A stretch of 64,000 nt of DNA from Apostichopus japonicus (Eukaryota > Echinodermata > Holothuroidea > Aspidochirotida > Stichopodidae): the NCBI RefSeq assembly GCF_037975245.1, contig NC_092563.1, positions 29,167,960 through 29,231,959 on the forward strand, read 5' to 3'. Positions 14,589 to 27,300 of this stretch are shown here, piece by piece. Position 1 is the stretch's first letter; every line of letters begins with the position of its first letter. Below the pieces are notes generated by a model. The model saw nothing but the letters and a program-made list of their open reading frames with translations. It was not told the DNA's origin and ran no database searches. A program made the position numbers and the translations under genes.

Positions 14589-17500
14589 TAGTAAACATTT
14601 AAAACTTCCCGAAATATTTCATTCGACGTGGGTTTCGCTTTGTAAACTCTTTTTTTATTTAGAAATTTGTATGTAGAAAAAGGGCACATTTTTAATCTGA
14701 GGAAAAGGGGGGCACGTGCCCCCTGTGCCCCCCCGGTTCCGCCGCCCTTGGTGTGTCGTCTATGGTGAGGGGTGGGGTGGGGTGGGGCGAAATGCCGTAC
14801 ATATAGCCGCCAAGCAAAGATCGGTTCACTTATTTTAATCCATATTTAATGAGGTTGTTGCTATAAAACTATTTTTAACAAAATGCGTAATTTATATCGC
14901 CCCGTCGAAATTCCTGCCAATTCAATGCAACTTAATATTGATGGCCTGTCTTTTATAATTGTTATTCTTAACGTCCCAAATATCAATCTAAATTGACGGT
15001 AAGTATGATCAGAAATATGACTAATAATTTCCTTGATATATTAATCTCTTCCTCTTCTTACACAAATTACAAAACCAATTCTTGTCTTGATATTAATACA
15101 GACATCGTACTTGACAACGTGGTACTTTCATCAATTAATCTATACTTGGGATAAATTAATTTCGGAAGAAGCCAATGATCACATACCTACCTATCTTGGT
15201 ATTTATTGTGTAAACCCAAATACTATATCTATAATCCCATAGAATTTCTAATTTACCGATGAAAAATTACGGCAACATATTTTAGTTGAATCTGGTTTGT
15301 CCAATGCAGCATATTCTTTTCCATTTTACAAATTAATTAACTTCACTATAATTAATTTATCCTAATTTGCAAAGACAAACACGGAGGAACAGCGTTAGTT
15401 ATTGCATTGGGTTTTCGTGGAACTTAAATATACCGTTATTATTTAAGCGAAATAAGACCAAATAATTCAAGGTATATTGTAAACCATATTAGGCTGATAC
15501 ATTATATATTTTTTCAATACTGTAGTTTTATGCCTTAGACATAATTTGTAGCCTTAATATTTTACATTTCAGGTTTAAAAATGTGCTTATTCTGGAGGTG
15601 CCCCCTCCTCAACACACCCTTTACATGAGAGTCATTGTGTCAATGATCTCAAGCTCACATACCCTCCTTTTAAAAATCCGGGATCCGCCCCGATTGGGTT
15701 TCATAGCCAAGAAAAAGGAGCCACTTCGCATATATAGACAACATTTTGACAACATATACTGTATATTTATCATGTATTTTTTTGGTTTGTTTTCTCCGTT
15801 ACACGTTGGTAACCCTTTCCACGTTCCTTCCTCTCACCTCCTGGACTTGGACTCCTGGACAAAAATGACGCTACAAGATTATTAAAAGTTATCAAAAATC
15901 CGAAAAGTAACCAATTAAATTATGAAAGCATAAAAAAAATTAATCATAATGGTATTATTATTTCCTGACAAGTGAAGATGATATTAAGAAAGCCGTTATA
16001 TAACATTTTTTTCCTTCAAATTCATAAAAATTGTTTTGAAAATTATCATAACTCCATAACTGGTTAAAAAGATTGTTAACTACACTATCTGACCTAACAT
16101 GATTATATTACAATAATACAATCTTTCTATTATCATCACCAATTTATCCTCCTGCAGCCATTATTAAATTATTGCAAAATATGATAAATTAATTCTCATC
16201 TGATAGAGATGATTTATCCGTGCGTGTAATAAGGTCTGTTTGCTACATTATCATATACAACCATACGTTAGATAGTATCTTCAATATTTCTGCATACCAA
16301 ATTTGTCAGCTTTTAGCATTTAACCACAATTATAAAACTGGAGACAAAGTATACATGTCTACCTGGCATCTGCATGATATTTCTCCCACACACTCTATAT
16401 CTTAGAGGTTCTTGAAATCCATCTTCCTCCTAGAAGTGAAGATTTGTTTTGCTTTACTGAAAACAACATTCGGTTGTATCATCCGTTTGAGTCCGAGTAA
16501 AGACTGGATTTACTTACATGGCTGGTCCTGGCATTATGGACAAGATATGGGGGGTTAAAACGAGTTTCAGACTAAGCTATTTTTTTCACAGGAATATATA
16601 TTAGCTCTACTAAGAGTCCCTGTAAAGACCAAGGGGTTCTATTTTCTTTTTCCTTAGGGTGGCGGTGGGAGGGTGGGGGGGGGGCTCGTCATCGTAATAC
16701 GCGATCACTTTTCACAATCTTAACTTTCTTAGTGAGTTATCAACCGTAAAATCTGATAAGAAAAATTGGTTTTCACAACTGTTAATGAATGTATTACTTT
16801 TGTCATTTAATGTCAACGTTTCGAATGTGATTTTCGTGAACAAAAGTCACAGATTTTAATTTTCATATATAAATTCTCTTTCCTTTTACGTTTTACTTGA
16901 TATGATATTAAAATATATTGAGATAATGTGAAGGCAAAATGTAGCTGAAAGAAAATGTATAAGTTGCAGAAAATATATACTCACATGCATGACTGATCTA
17001 CATACAGGGTTTCTATTAAATATAAGACGCCATCAGAAAACTTGATCTTTAATGAGTTGTAAATCTTACCCTCTGTTATAGAAATCATCTACAATTTAGG
17101 ACAGGTGTTTCGAGATGTTTACTTCCTTATGTTTACTTTTCTCCAACTATAATAAATCTCAGGCTTAATTCTAAACAATTTTTTTTTTATATGCAAGCAT
17201 TTTGCCAGACGTTCATATGTTATCCATATGTATAGATTATATATTAAGCTTAATAGGAAATCAATTAGTGTGAATTCTGGAATAACCTCCCTTGACTTCA
17301 GACTAATACGAGTGTGCGCACAGACCAATTTAATCAAAATTCAAAGACTTTACATTATATATTAGCTATGGCCTTTCAGATAATATTGTACTTCCTGTTT
17401 AACTTGTTTCTTTACTTGCTTACGTGCTTACTTGTTTACTTGTCTCTTGTTTACTTGGTTGATTGGTTCTCTTATCCTTTCCCTAAGTCGTCTCTATGTA

Positions 17501-18615
17501 TTCCTGTCTTTCCTGCTGTTTTAATATATTTTTTGGGGTAAGGGGAAAGTGGGCTGGGGTTGGTGGGGGTGGGGGGGGGGGGGGGGTGAGCTCGCTTTCA
17601 ATATACAATATTTTGTTTTCATGATATACCGCGTAAGCTACACTTTATATTCAACTATTGTTTTATCTCAGTATAAATCTGAATTTTATTAAACAGTAAG
17701 ATAATAAAGGGAAAGAACGCAACAGTCATATTTTTTTTCCACGTGTTGATAGTGGAAACGGAGTCAAAAGCCACATTGTCAAAGAGACTTATTTTCCAAT
17801 CCTTCATTTATTCATAAAAAAGCTGTATATATAGGTTAGATACTGTGCTTGGCATAATTCTACCATAAAAGCATTGCCCTGCAGATCATAATACGGCTCT
17901 GGACGCCTGTGTGGTAGCACGAAGCCAGTCAGGCTCTGTAAACTTCGATGGGACCAAATAGGGTGTTCTGCCGAATATGTGGCGGAGGGAGTGAGCTACC
18001 TGCAGGTCTTTTCCTAGTTACTATAGTAAATCCCAATTGCATTACATACTTGCTGTAGTATTACTCTAAAGCTGAATGTTTCTTACAACTTGCAGTACCA
18101 AACATGCTCGATCCAGACCAAAGCAGATGAATATCTAGAAATATAAGAATGTAGAATATAAAGTTGTAAAGTTACAACCCATAGCAAAACAATATATCTT
18201 TTAAGCTCATAACAAGTATAAATACTCTACTAAAGATGGCAAATAATGATGCAATCCCTGTTGCAGATTCATAATTTGGTTAACGAACTTTCAACCACGA
18301 TACACAAGTGAACCTAAAACACAGGCTAAAAAAAGATCTAAGACAGGTTTTATCTCTGTTCTTCATCGCCCTCGATAAATGCTGATATTCTGCATCATTA
18401 TCACTCTCACCGGAAACGATTAAAATCAATCAATCTTATCAATAATTTCAGCTTCAAGACAAAAAAAGAAAAGGGAAATATATCTGTTATCTGGAGAGCA
18501 GACGAATTCTATAATCGTCCGCATTCACCCGACATATATGATATTGTCTTCCTTCAATGACATGAATTGCTTCCTATCACATTATTAGACTTATTCACAA
18601 CACATTAAGATCAGG

Positions 18616-18618
<3 letters not shown>
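14589..18618. other. Non-genic stretch
   Basis: No exon was recognised. A GC-rich GGCACGTGCCCC / CCGCCGCC block at about 14700-14750 looks like another transposon end. Poly-G runs lie at about 16670-16685 and 17562-17587 (the latter about 17 bases). The rest is AT-rich unique-looking sequence. Confidence 0.5.

Positions 18619-18689
<71 letters not shown>
18619..18689. repeat. (TA)n microsatellite, about 71 bp
   Basis: Uninterrupted alternating A/T from 18619 to 18689. It can form a long self-complementary hairpin. Confidence 0.97.
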
Positions 18690-18690
<1 letters not shown>

Positions 18691-18897
18691 CATAAAGTCT
18701 GTTCAAAGTATCTCTTTCGAGATCCGGCTTTAGGAATCACAAATGATTTTCGAGTTGGATAGCATCATGTTTGATCTCTAGAGTAGGGCAAAATATGTCA
18801 CCAAAAACAGAACTAGTATTGTTCGATATAGGTGACAAACGCCTACAGTGGAATTACGATCTTCCTTACCGGTTTCGAACCTCTGCACATACAATCA

Positions 18898-19044
18898 GCG
18901 TCCATAGCCTAGTGGTTAGGGTGTCCGCGTACAGAGCGGGAGGCCCGTGGTTCGAATCCCGGTGGAGGCTGAAAGTTTTTTCACTGTTCTTGATTTTCCA
19001 ACTCATTACGATTTTCATTTATATATATATATATATATATATAT
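18898..19044 (+). mobile_element. tRNA-derived SINE with (TA)n tail
   Basis: Positions 18898-18969 fold as a 72-nt tRNA-like cloverleaf. The acceptor stem GCGTCCA/TGGAGGC pairs at 6 of 7 positions. There is an A-box TAGCCTAGTGG, an anticodon stem TCCGC/GCGGG with 7-base loop GTACAGA (anticodon position ACA), and a B-box GGTTCGAATCC. The T stem has two mismatches and no genuine tRNA is expected with this anticodon, so I read it as a SINE head rather than a functional tRNA. A tRNA-unrelated body follows (18970-19018), then a (TA)n tail at 19019-19044. An internal RNA polymerase III promoter (A and B boxes) is implied. Confidence 0.75.
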
Positions 19045-19229
19045 CTTGAACATGAAAGACTTATTTTTACATATAAGCACTGTATTTTTAGTTTGGTTAC
19101 AGAAGATCATCCCAGGCCTACTTCTTCCTTTGAAGTATATAATGAAGTGTAGAAGGAAGTTAACCTATGGGTAAACATAAACGATGACACCAGGACCTAT
19201 TATAGGACGTTCTATAAAGGGCCACAATA

Positions 19230-19370
19230 TGCTGTTCCACAATTGACATGAACAGAGGCGATATACAATTGACATTAACAGAGGCCGATATACAATCGAA
19301 ATTAATAGAGGGCGATACAATTGACATTAACAGAGGGCGACACAATGACGTTTTAATAGAGGGCTATGAG
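19230..19370. repeat. Degenerate short tandem repeat, about 30-bp unit
   Basis: Four to five imperfect copies of a unit like ACATTAACAGAGGGCGATA, with variable spacing. There is no coding or structural meaning I can identify. Confidence 0.75.
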
Positions 19371-20256
19371 ATGACGTTTAAGTTTTCGCCCATAAGGGAT
19401 ACAGTCCCGGGGTTAATAGGGTGGGAGGGCAAGGGAAATATGTAAAAGAAAGGAATATTCTCATTTTCATAATACACTCAAGTCAAATCAAAGATTTCAA
19501 AGAAGGTATCCGGTGACATAGATGTCTGACATATATATGCAAATATCATGTGCGATGTGGGTATATCATGCCGGCTGGTATACAATGAACATAGTAATTA
19601 TCTCCCTCGACGGAAATCCCGTAGATTCCTTTACTTCCACCCAATGGTTGACACGAAGTCAAACATTTAGATTTAATCTCTCACTCGGTCTGTAAAATCT
19701 GGTATCCTATATGTTTAGATGGTTCAAGATAATAAACGAATCGTGAAATAATTGCTTTTTTTTGAGAAGAGAAAATAGCAACTATAACTCGAGTTTGTCA
19801 CATTGTCTATAGATTGATTTTTTTCTGTCACAACATACGCATGTTTCTCTTTACAAGGGTCAACCTGTTTGTATTGCCAAAAACATTGTCTATAGCGTTT
19901 CGTCCAAGATTCTAATTGTTTTAGACAATTAAATGTTTGTCTCCCTCCCCTGCATGCATGCACTCTTCAAAAAATATGGCTTTGTGAGAAACATATAGAA
20001 TCAACTATTTTCAGGGCAGGTTGCAATTTAGTAACAGTATTGTAGTCTCATCAAAGGTTAACTGTCTTAGCATGCACATTTAACTGCTTAGTAAATACGA
20101 CGGCATCTTTGAATTATAAAACTAAATAATCAACTAAAACCTATGAAGAAACAAGTAAAAGCCAAAAACAAATTGAATAACAGTAATGTTGTCAGTATTT
20201 CCTGCAAAAGCATGTCAAGGGAGATGCCGTGCTTCGTTTCAAGTGAATGGGTAACA

Positions 20257-20307
20257 CAATGACGTCACATTTACAATGACGTCACATTTACAATGACTTC
20301 ACATTAG
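20257..20307 (+). repeat. 17-bp tandem repeat carrying CRE octamers
   Basis: Three units CAATGACGTCACATTTA follow in tandem. The first two contain the perfect palindromic CRE TGACGTCA (20260-20267 and 20277-20284). The third has TGACTTCA (20294-20301). CRE is the known CREB/ATF binding octamer. No gene start is recognised nearby, so any regulatory role is unproven. Confidence 0.8.
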
Positions 20308-22540
20308 CGATTAGTCCTGGAAAATGCCACATATACACCACCATCAAACTATGCCATATGAACGGAAACACGGTACAGCTTTTTATATGTTTTTATTGGT
20401 CGATATTGTACACACAAACACACACACGCGCAAAAAGAAGAATAATGTCTGTATACACATAACATATATAACATGACAAGCCTTTTAATTTTTTTTTATT
20501 GAATCCTTCTATTAAAGTAAGGCTTGTTTAGTTGATGTTCTTATTAATTAGCAATACTACAAATATTTATTACTATTATTATTATTGCTGCAAAAACCTT
20601 AACCTCCAAGCAACTTCATTTATTTATTTGACTAATGAAGTTCATTTTCAAGTAATGCAAAAGAAAAGTCCAGATGGAAAGATGTTCAATAATCTTTAGC
20701 AAACCACGTGATATTCTTAAACATTAGATACCCTCGATCTATCAAGACAACCACGGCTGGACGACGCGGTTGTTTCTAATTATAGCGTTAGAAACCACGA
20801 ACCCTTATACAGAAAATATTGTATTTCACCAACAATATACTTGTAATGATTGTATATTCCATTTGAAGTTTGTGCCTATATACAATTCCTTTTTCCCGGT
20901 GCGTTATTGGTGGCTTATTGATGTAACTATATATGGTCATTGGTACTGATACAATTCTTTGGTTACTTTGCTAAAAATTTGCTAAAAAGTCTTCAAAAAT
21001 ATACTTTCCTGATGGAGGCTCTTAACCTTAAAATCATTCCCATCCATTGAGGAGTTTTATACATTTAAATACCTGTCGGGCAAAATGCTTTCAAGTTGGA
21101 AGTAAACTACCTGTTGACTACTGAACATCGGTGACCATTTTTGGACATTCTGGCATATTTGGAGCAATAGTGATGACATGTTACAGTTGAGCCGGAAATC
21201 ACAAGAATGTGACAAATTTTTAAGGCAAGATGGAGCTTGTAATATAGCTCTGCAGGTTACAATAGTGTGTGATCTCCACGTGACCCCCCGTTCCTGTCCC
21301 CTAATAACTACACCCTCTCCCCTTCATGGAAGTTCAACCGGAGATCCTTCACGCACCGTTCCCACCTGTAGCCAACGGTCGTACAAATGTCACATAAATT
21401 ACTGTCACCTGCAGTTAATGAAACGTTAACTAGTGTTAATTATTTTGTTCTAAATGTTTGATTAAGAAATCCCTTGACCCATTCTTCATTTAACAATAAC
21501 TCATCGACAAGCACCCGGACGGTACCGGTAGATGAGGTTTTTAGGTTAATCGTATTGTGGCAAGGAAATTAATTAACCACGTCAGGTCCACGCAGTTCAA
21601 GGACTTAATACATACCACGAGGAACAATAGTGAATTAAGTGGGGTCTGTTGAATTTGTATAACTGCATATTGCATATTCATGACTGAACTTCAATGGCGA
21701 TCAAAGATAACTTTAACTGTTATAGGTGGCAACACAGAATCACGTTGAATAAAGGCTGGAATTGTCACGTGATACTGAAGGTCAGTATCGCGAATTTCCG
21801 AAGGTTCTTTTTCACCAAAGTTTCTTCATTTTGAGTTCCGTATAACCTTGTTTAACTTTATCACTACAACAGTTACATACGGGGAGGGAAGGGCGGGGGA
21901 GGGGAGGGAAGGGCGGGGTGTTGGGTCGGCACAGCTGTCCTCTGAATAAATTTGTATTTTTGTAGGGTAAACTAACGTCCTTTCTGCCAAACTCATCATA
22001 ACTAAATTAAATACCGGTACACAAGAAATTAGAATTCCACGCTGCGTAGCACCAATGTTCGCTTAATTTTTACCAACTTTGAAACAAAAGTTATAAAAAA
22101 ATTCCTTTGTAAAAGTGTATAGCTTTGACGAATAGTAGTTGTATCCGGGCTACAGAGTACACTAGTTTAGTGTTAATAATTAATCATCATGACGTGTTTG
22201 TCTATAAATTGATATAAGACAATAGTCATTTAGGTGAGAATACTGACGTGTACATATATCAGTGATAATTAGTTGTCGCGTGTATAAATTAATTAACCGT
22301 TGCCGTATGCGTGAGACTTTCAAGAGAAGGAGCAACAGGGCTTTGATGGAGTAAGGTCAGTTCTTAATAAAATTGCTCAAAATAACATCCCATGTTCCCA
22401 TTGTTGTGTATAATTTATTTGTGTTTAGTTAATATGAGATTGATCAATACATAATTTACGAAAAATTGCATAAGAGTTACATCTTATCAAATTGAGCGTG
22501 TTATCAAGTATTATGTACTTCCTATAAAAACTTTGTTCTT

Positions 22541-22830
22541 CGTGGAATCACTCCTTGCGTCTGTAGGTCAATAATAATGTCTCAGCAAATAGTTAGCAGA
22601 GCTACAGCCACGCCCCTCGGATTAAAGCTTTATTTTTCGTGGAACCCCTCCTTGTGTCTGTACGTCTATAACAATATGTCAGCAAATAGTTAGCAAAGCT
22701 ACAGCCACGCCCCTCAGATTAAAGCTTTATTTTTCGTGGAACACCTCCTTGTGTCTGTGAGTCTATAACAATGTCTCATCAAACAATTAGCAAAGCTACA
22801 GCCACGCCCCTCAGACTAAAGCTTTTATTG
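22541..22830 (+). repeat. Tandem repeat, three units of about 97 bp
   Basis: Units begin CGTGGAA at 22541, 22638 and 22735. All contain GCTACAGCCACGCCCCTC and end near AAAGCTTT. Copies 2 and 3 are more alike than copy 1. No coding capacity is visible. Confidence 0.9.
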
Positions 22831-24450
22831 AGAGTGTGACGTTTCCGGCAAATTAACACATTTTGCCTTGTTCAAAAGGTGACCAAACTGCTATATGAAT
22901 AAAAACATATACAAAAGTTACGATGCTCGCGAATTTGCCAGAAACAGCAAGAAAGTCACCTGTAGGCCCTAGTTACCCGCATCTTCACTCACACTAGATA
23001 CCCGTACGCAAAGGAAATGTTCTCGTTTCTAACGTACTATAGGCCTATACCACTCACTGCTCAACCTAGGTATAGTGAGATGTTTATTCCGCTTGCATGA
23101 CCCTTTGCTCCAATCGATGCTTTTCTCTGGCCTCAGTAGAAAATTAATTGATATAACCCTTGACAAATCATGAACAATCAGTATGTTTAAGCAGTCGTTT
23201 AGTTTATACTATGCATAGTCCAAACTGGTGCTGACAATACATAGCTGATGTGAACATTAGAATGGAATATGGGGCAATGCATTGGTATAACTCTTAATTG
23301 TTAATGAAAGTAACCGCTATAAGTTCATCATGGTAAAACCATTAGTACTTCATTGCAAGTTATTTCCTGTTTCTCGGTGAGTGAAAATGGCAGAGTTAGG
23401 GATGAAGGTAAATAGCTTGATGTTTGAAACTTGGTGACCATTATTTGACTCTCTAGCACAATTTTGGATCCAAATAATGACGACCTTTCAAATAATAACG
23501 TATACTTTGTTTTCATATCAGAGGTCATTTTGCTTGAGGCAACGTGTTTACATAAGAATGAATTTATGATATAGCTGAAGTTATAAATAACTGTCGATAC
23601 CGACAAACCGAGTCGCTGCTCTAAAACTTAGTTGTGTTTCTAGGCTTTTAGTTAGTATTTGTTAAAAAAAATAGCCTGAATCTTATTACATGTTGTTATG
23701 GTTTACATACAGCTTCGCGGTTCAGTGGCTTGGAGAATGTGTTAGGGCATCCACTGGGTGCAATGGGGTGTGGGTGGGGGATAACAGGCGCGTATCCAGG
23801 ATTTTCAAACCCGGGGGGGGGGGGCGCGAATTACTATCTAAGCGGAGCGCCACCATCGGTTGGCGCGCAGCGTACAAGAAAATTTCTTATTTTGATACCC
23901 CCAGATCACCGGAAACGGCACTTCTCGGGCTTGAAATGACCAACCAGATGTACACTTTTTGCCTGAAAACCAAGTATTTCCTAATAGTTTTTTTTTTCCA
24001 TCCATAACCTTTTTGAAGATTGTCAACCCGGCACACATCATGTTCGACCTGATCGCATCTCCTGTGGGTCTTTGCTTTTGTAGGTGATTCTACGTCGCGG
24101 CCCACAATACCCGTCAGCCCCACTTTTCAAGGTTTTAAGCCCCATATTTGTTCAGAATTTGAAAATTCAGATTTCTCGTGAATAAACTCACTTGAAAACA
24201 TACCCATAATGTTGTACAAAATTTCATCTATGGACAACCAATATAGAAGAACTTCCTTCAACCCCTAACAGACCGGTGAAAATTGCACGAGTAGAGGGAA
24301 GTGTGATGCAGAATGTTGGTCAGAAATTTTCGAAAATTCAGACACAGTTAATTTATTGGTGTAGAAATATTAAAACCTCTTATAACGGCTATTATAAAAC
24401 TTGGTTGAAGGAAATGAAAAAATAGCAGATATTTCCGAGAACGAACACTA

Positions 24451-25140
24451 TACACATAGGCGTAGGAGGCGCGGCGGAAGTGGCGGAGCTAGGGGTATTG
24501 GTCAGGAGGGGCGAGAATGGTCTGTAGAGGCGCTTTCAACACTATCTAAGCGGAGCGCCACCACTGGTTGGCGCGTAGCGTACAGAAAATTTTTGAGTAA
24601 AGATACTCCCTAGATCGCCGGAAATGACTCTTTCCGGGCCTGGCTAATTTGCAGATAAACGAAGAATAAATAGGTGTCATCTCCAAATTACACCAACAAA
24701 ATGTGAAAAATGTCAATAAGTAGATGAGAGCGCAATGAAAAAGTCAATAATCTAGAATAAGTAAAAAGTGGTAAAGAGCTGAAAAAGGCGCCAGCAGTCC
24801 ATTTGAGTCCGTCAGGGGGGGGGGGGCATGCGCCCCCCTGACCGTATGGACGCTCCGCCACTGCGCGGCGGGGGTGCAGCCCCTAATTCGCCATTACTAA
24901 TGTAAAAGAGAGTTTTGACATAATTGGACCTCCATGCTTTTTATACATCTACATGAGACATGTCGTTGTTTACATTAGCATCCCGCGGTATACTGCGCAA
25001 TTTGAACGGACCGCACGGTACATGATGGCATGCGATGTAATAACCGATGCTTGCTTATATGATATCGACATTAACACGTTGAACGCGCGCTTCGCGCGCG
25101 AAAATTTTTGTTTAATTTTTTCAGGCAAGTCGGACAGTTT
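24451..25140. mobile_element. Older DNA-element copy interrupted by a younger insertion
   Basis: The left edge CATAGGCGTAGGAGG and the block at 25023-25135 match the fragment at 14.40-14.59 kb. The copy is split by the 24478-24863 element and its duplicated 8-bp target, so this element was present first. No open frame of significance. Confidence 0.5.
24478..24863. mobile_element. Nested non-autonomous hAT-like element with perfect 8-bp target duplication
   Basis: The 386-bp element has inverted ends AAGTGGCGGAGC (left) and CAGTGGCGGAGC (complement of the right). It is flanked by identical CGCGGCGG at 24470-24477 and 24864-24871. The interior includes the hairpin module GCGCCACCACTGGTTGGCGC at about 24555-24574. 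No transposase frame is present. Confidence 0.82.
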
Positions 25141-25219
25141 TGAGGCTTTTCATCCTGGAACGCCATTTTCATGCTCACTGATATGATGTGATATCTGCTG
25201 TTTGCGTTACAAATTCGAA

Positions 25220-25470
25220 CAGGCGCGTAGCGAGGAATTTGCCAAGGGAGGGGCGAAGCCTGTAGGCAAATTATCTCAGCGGCGCACCCAGGACCATTTG
25301 TTAGCGCGAAGCGTACAAGCAAATTTGGCTGAAAATGCCTCCCAGATCGCTGGAAATGACACTTCCCAGGCCTTGTAAGTTGCATCTAAGCACTTTCTAT
25401 TTTGAAATTACTTAGCGATATCATTTAAAACAATGCTGAATGGGGGGCGGGGCGGGCGGTCGCCCCCATC
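25220..25470. mobile_element. Truncated relative of the 4.48-kb hAT-like element
   Basis: It begins CAGGCGCGTAGCGAGGAATT and follows the 4484-4839 element through the hairpin-module region, CCTCCCAGATCGCTGGAAA and TTGCATCTAAGCA, to a GC-rich tail. The right inverted end is missing and no flanking duplication was found. Confidence 0.65.
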
Positions 25471-26326
25471 CCAAAAATCGTCATGTTCCCCGACGATACG
25501 GTCGAGTTCGAGACCAGCCACAGTTGGTTTCATAGCACAATTCTACACACGCGTTATGATAGACCATATATAGTATATATATAGATCATTAGTGAGAGAG
25601 GAAAATGGAAACGTCAAAAAATGGAGTTGTCGGTGTAAGGGGTAGGGTGAGTCACACTTTTACGAAATCATTGATCCGTCACTGGCTACCCTTCAGCGCT
25701 GTAATGATGTCACTGTTCCTCTTTCTCTTCCCGGTGTCTTCGCGTTTTTCTTTTACTCCCTCCTTTTCTCCTTTTTCTCTCTTTCTTCTTTTTCTTTTCT
25801 CTTCCTTCCTCTCCTCCTCTTCTTTTTTCCCCTCTTTTTTCCTTTTTTCTTCTCTTTTTTTCTCTCCTCTTTTTCTTACCCGGGGGGCGCGCGCCCCCAA
25901 CGCCCCCCCCTGGATACGCACCTGGATAAGGTATAAGTTCGTAGTATCAGAACACTTTCTCTCGGGGAGTTCACGTATCAGTAAGCCTTCACATTGCCGT
26001 TATGGTTGTCTGTTAGCAAGTGTACTTATCCCAGTAAATAAACAAAACACGTATACACTGTACTTTCACTTGCAATAAGATAAACTTGATCATTTCCGTA
26101 CATATGGAGAATCAAACATGTAAAAACTGTGACAAAACTTGTGGTAAAGTACTAGGCCGAGTCGAAATGATGACAGTCGTTTCATAGCAATGTGCAGCAG
26201 CGGAAATGTAACATCATCTTTGAAATACATTAAACCGTTTGAAGTGACCTCCTATTAATTAATGTAGCAGAAATGTTAAACTACGAATGAAAATGAATGC
26301 TCTTCTGACATCTCGGTACTTGGACT

Positions 26327-26714
26327 CAAGGGCGTAGGAACCGGGGGGGGGGGGGCTGTGGGGGGGGGGGAGCGCCAGCCCCCAGTGAAAAATATGGAGG
26401 GCGGAAGTATCATTCCGCCCCCCACTTCGCAAGTCAGAAAACCCCTTTTTCATTTCCAAATGAGAAAAAAGTCTCATTTGGAGCACCAAATTGCATCTAA
26501 GGCCAGGTGAAAATGCAAAATTATATACAAAATGGAGTGGGTGGGTTGAAGTGTGCTATATTGCACCAAATTGCATCTGAGGCCACCTGGAAATGCAAAA
26601 AAATTCCACAGGGGAGGGGGCAGGGGAGGGGGACACCCCCTCCCCTTAGACCCCTCCCCCAGGCCGGCCATCAGTCTTCAGCCCCCCACTCAAAAGTACC
26701 TTCCTACGCCACTG
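26327..26714. mobile_element. hAT-like element inserted just upstream of the last beta-tubulin exon
   Basis: The inverted ends CAAGGGCGTAGGAA and CAGTGGCGTAGGAA (right end complemented) agree at 12 of 14 bases. CTTGGACT occurs directly outside both ends (26319-26326 and 26715-26722). The direct repeat can be stretched to 11 bp (CTTGGACTCAA), so the exact border is ambiguous. The interior has poly-G runs and two copies of GCACCAAATTGCATCT about 90 bp apart. It lies in the final intron, ending about 80 bp before the splice acceptor. Confidence 0.78.
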
Positions 26715-26749
26715 CTTGGACTCAAAATGGCGTCAATTATAATCAGTAA

Positions 26750-26944
<195 letters not shown>

Positions 26945-27294
26945 AGAAAATTCACACAAAACTCACACAACTACCACTGCTATTTCTATTTATTGTCAGT
27001 CTTGAAAGTGATTCAGAGGTCTTGTCTCTTATTGTAATTTTGTCAACATAGGCCTATTCAAAACTTCAAGAGAACAGTTCAAGCAACAAAAACAAAGTGC
27101 TTGGTATTACTCAAATTCTTGTTTTGTGCGGGAAGGATGAAGGAAGGGGGGGGGGGTTGGAGGAGGAGCGGAAGATTTTCCTTGGGGGGGGGGGGAGAGG
27201 TGAAGACAGGTTGGGACACCTGGAATGTGGTAATATCGAGTGTTCAAGGTTGATAATATTTTCTATATAAATATTTTAAGTTATTGGCTGATAT

Positions 27295-27300
27295 AATAAA
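27295..27300 (+). terminator. Candidate polyadenylation signal for beta-tubulin
   Basis: AATAAA about 350 bp downstream of the tubulin stop codon. This is a six-base match in AT-rich sequence, so it is only a candidate. Confidence 0.35.

Larger units (their letters stand above)
18970..23784. other. Non-genic stretch apart from listed repeats
   Basis: Outside the SINE body and the tandem repeats at 19.23, 20.24 and 22.54 kb I see no exon, RNA gene or element end that I can support. Confidence 0.5.
23785..25924. mobile_element. Composite hAT-like element with 16-bp inverted ends and 5-bp flanking repeat
   Basis: The left end CAGGCGCGTATCCAGG (23785-23800) matches the complement of the right end (CAGGTGCGTATCCAGG, 25909-25924) at 15 of 16 bases. 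GATAA directly abuts both ends, which would be a 5-bp target duplication. The 2.1-kb interior is not a transposase. It holds other insertions (24478-24863 and a fragment from 25220), a hairpin module at 23842-23880 and a pyrimidine-rich tract (25730-25880). The two ends may instead belong to two unrelated elements of one family. Confidence 0.5.

Noticed and set aside
18898-18969. A functional tRNA gene with anticodon ACA
   Set aside because: The T stem has two mismatches, the anticodon is not used by normal nuclear tRNAs, and a SINE-like body with a (TA)n tail follows.
25605-26078. Open frame of 157 codons on the plus strand
   Set aside because: It is created by a pyrimidine-rich low-complexity tract (runs of Ser, Phe, Leu and Pro) crossing a transposon end; no domain and no splice context.
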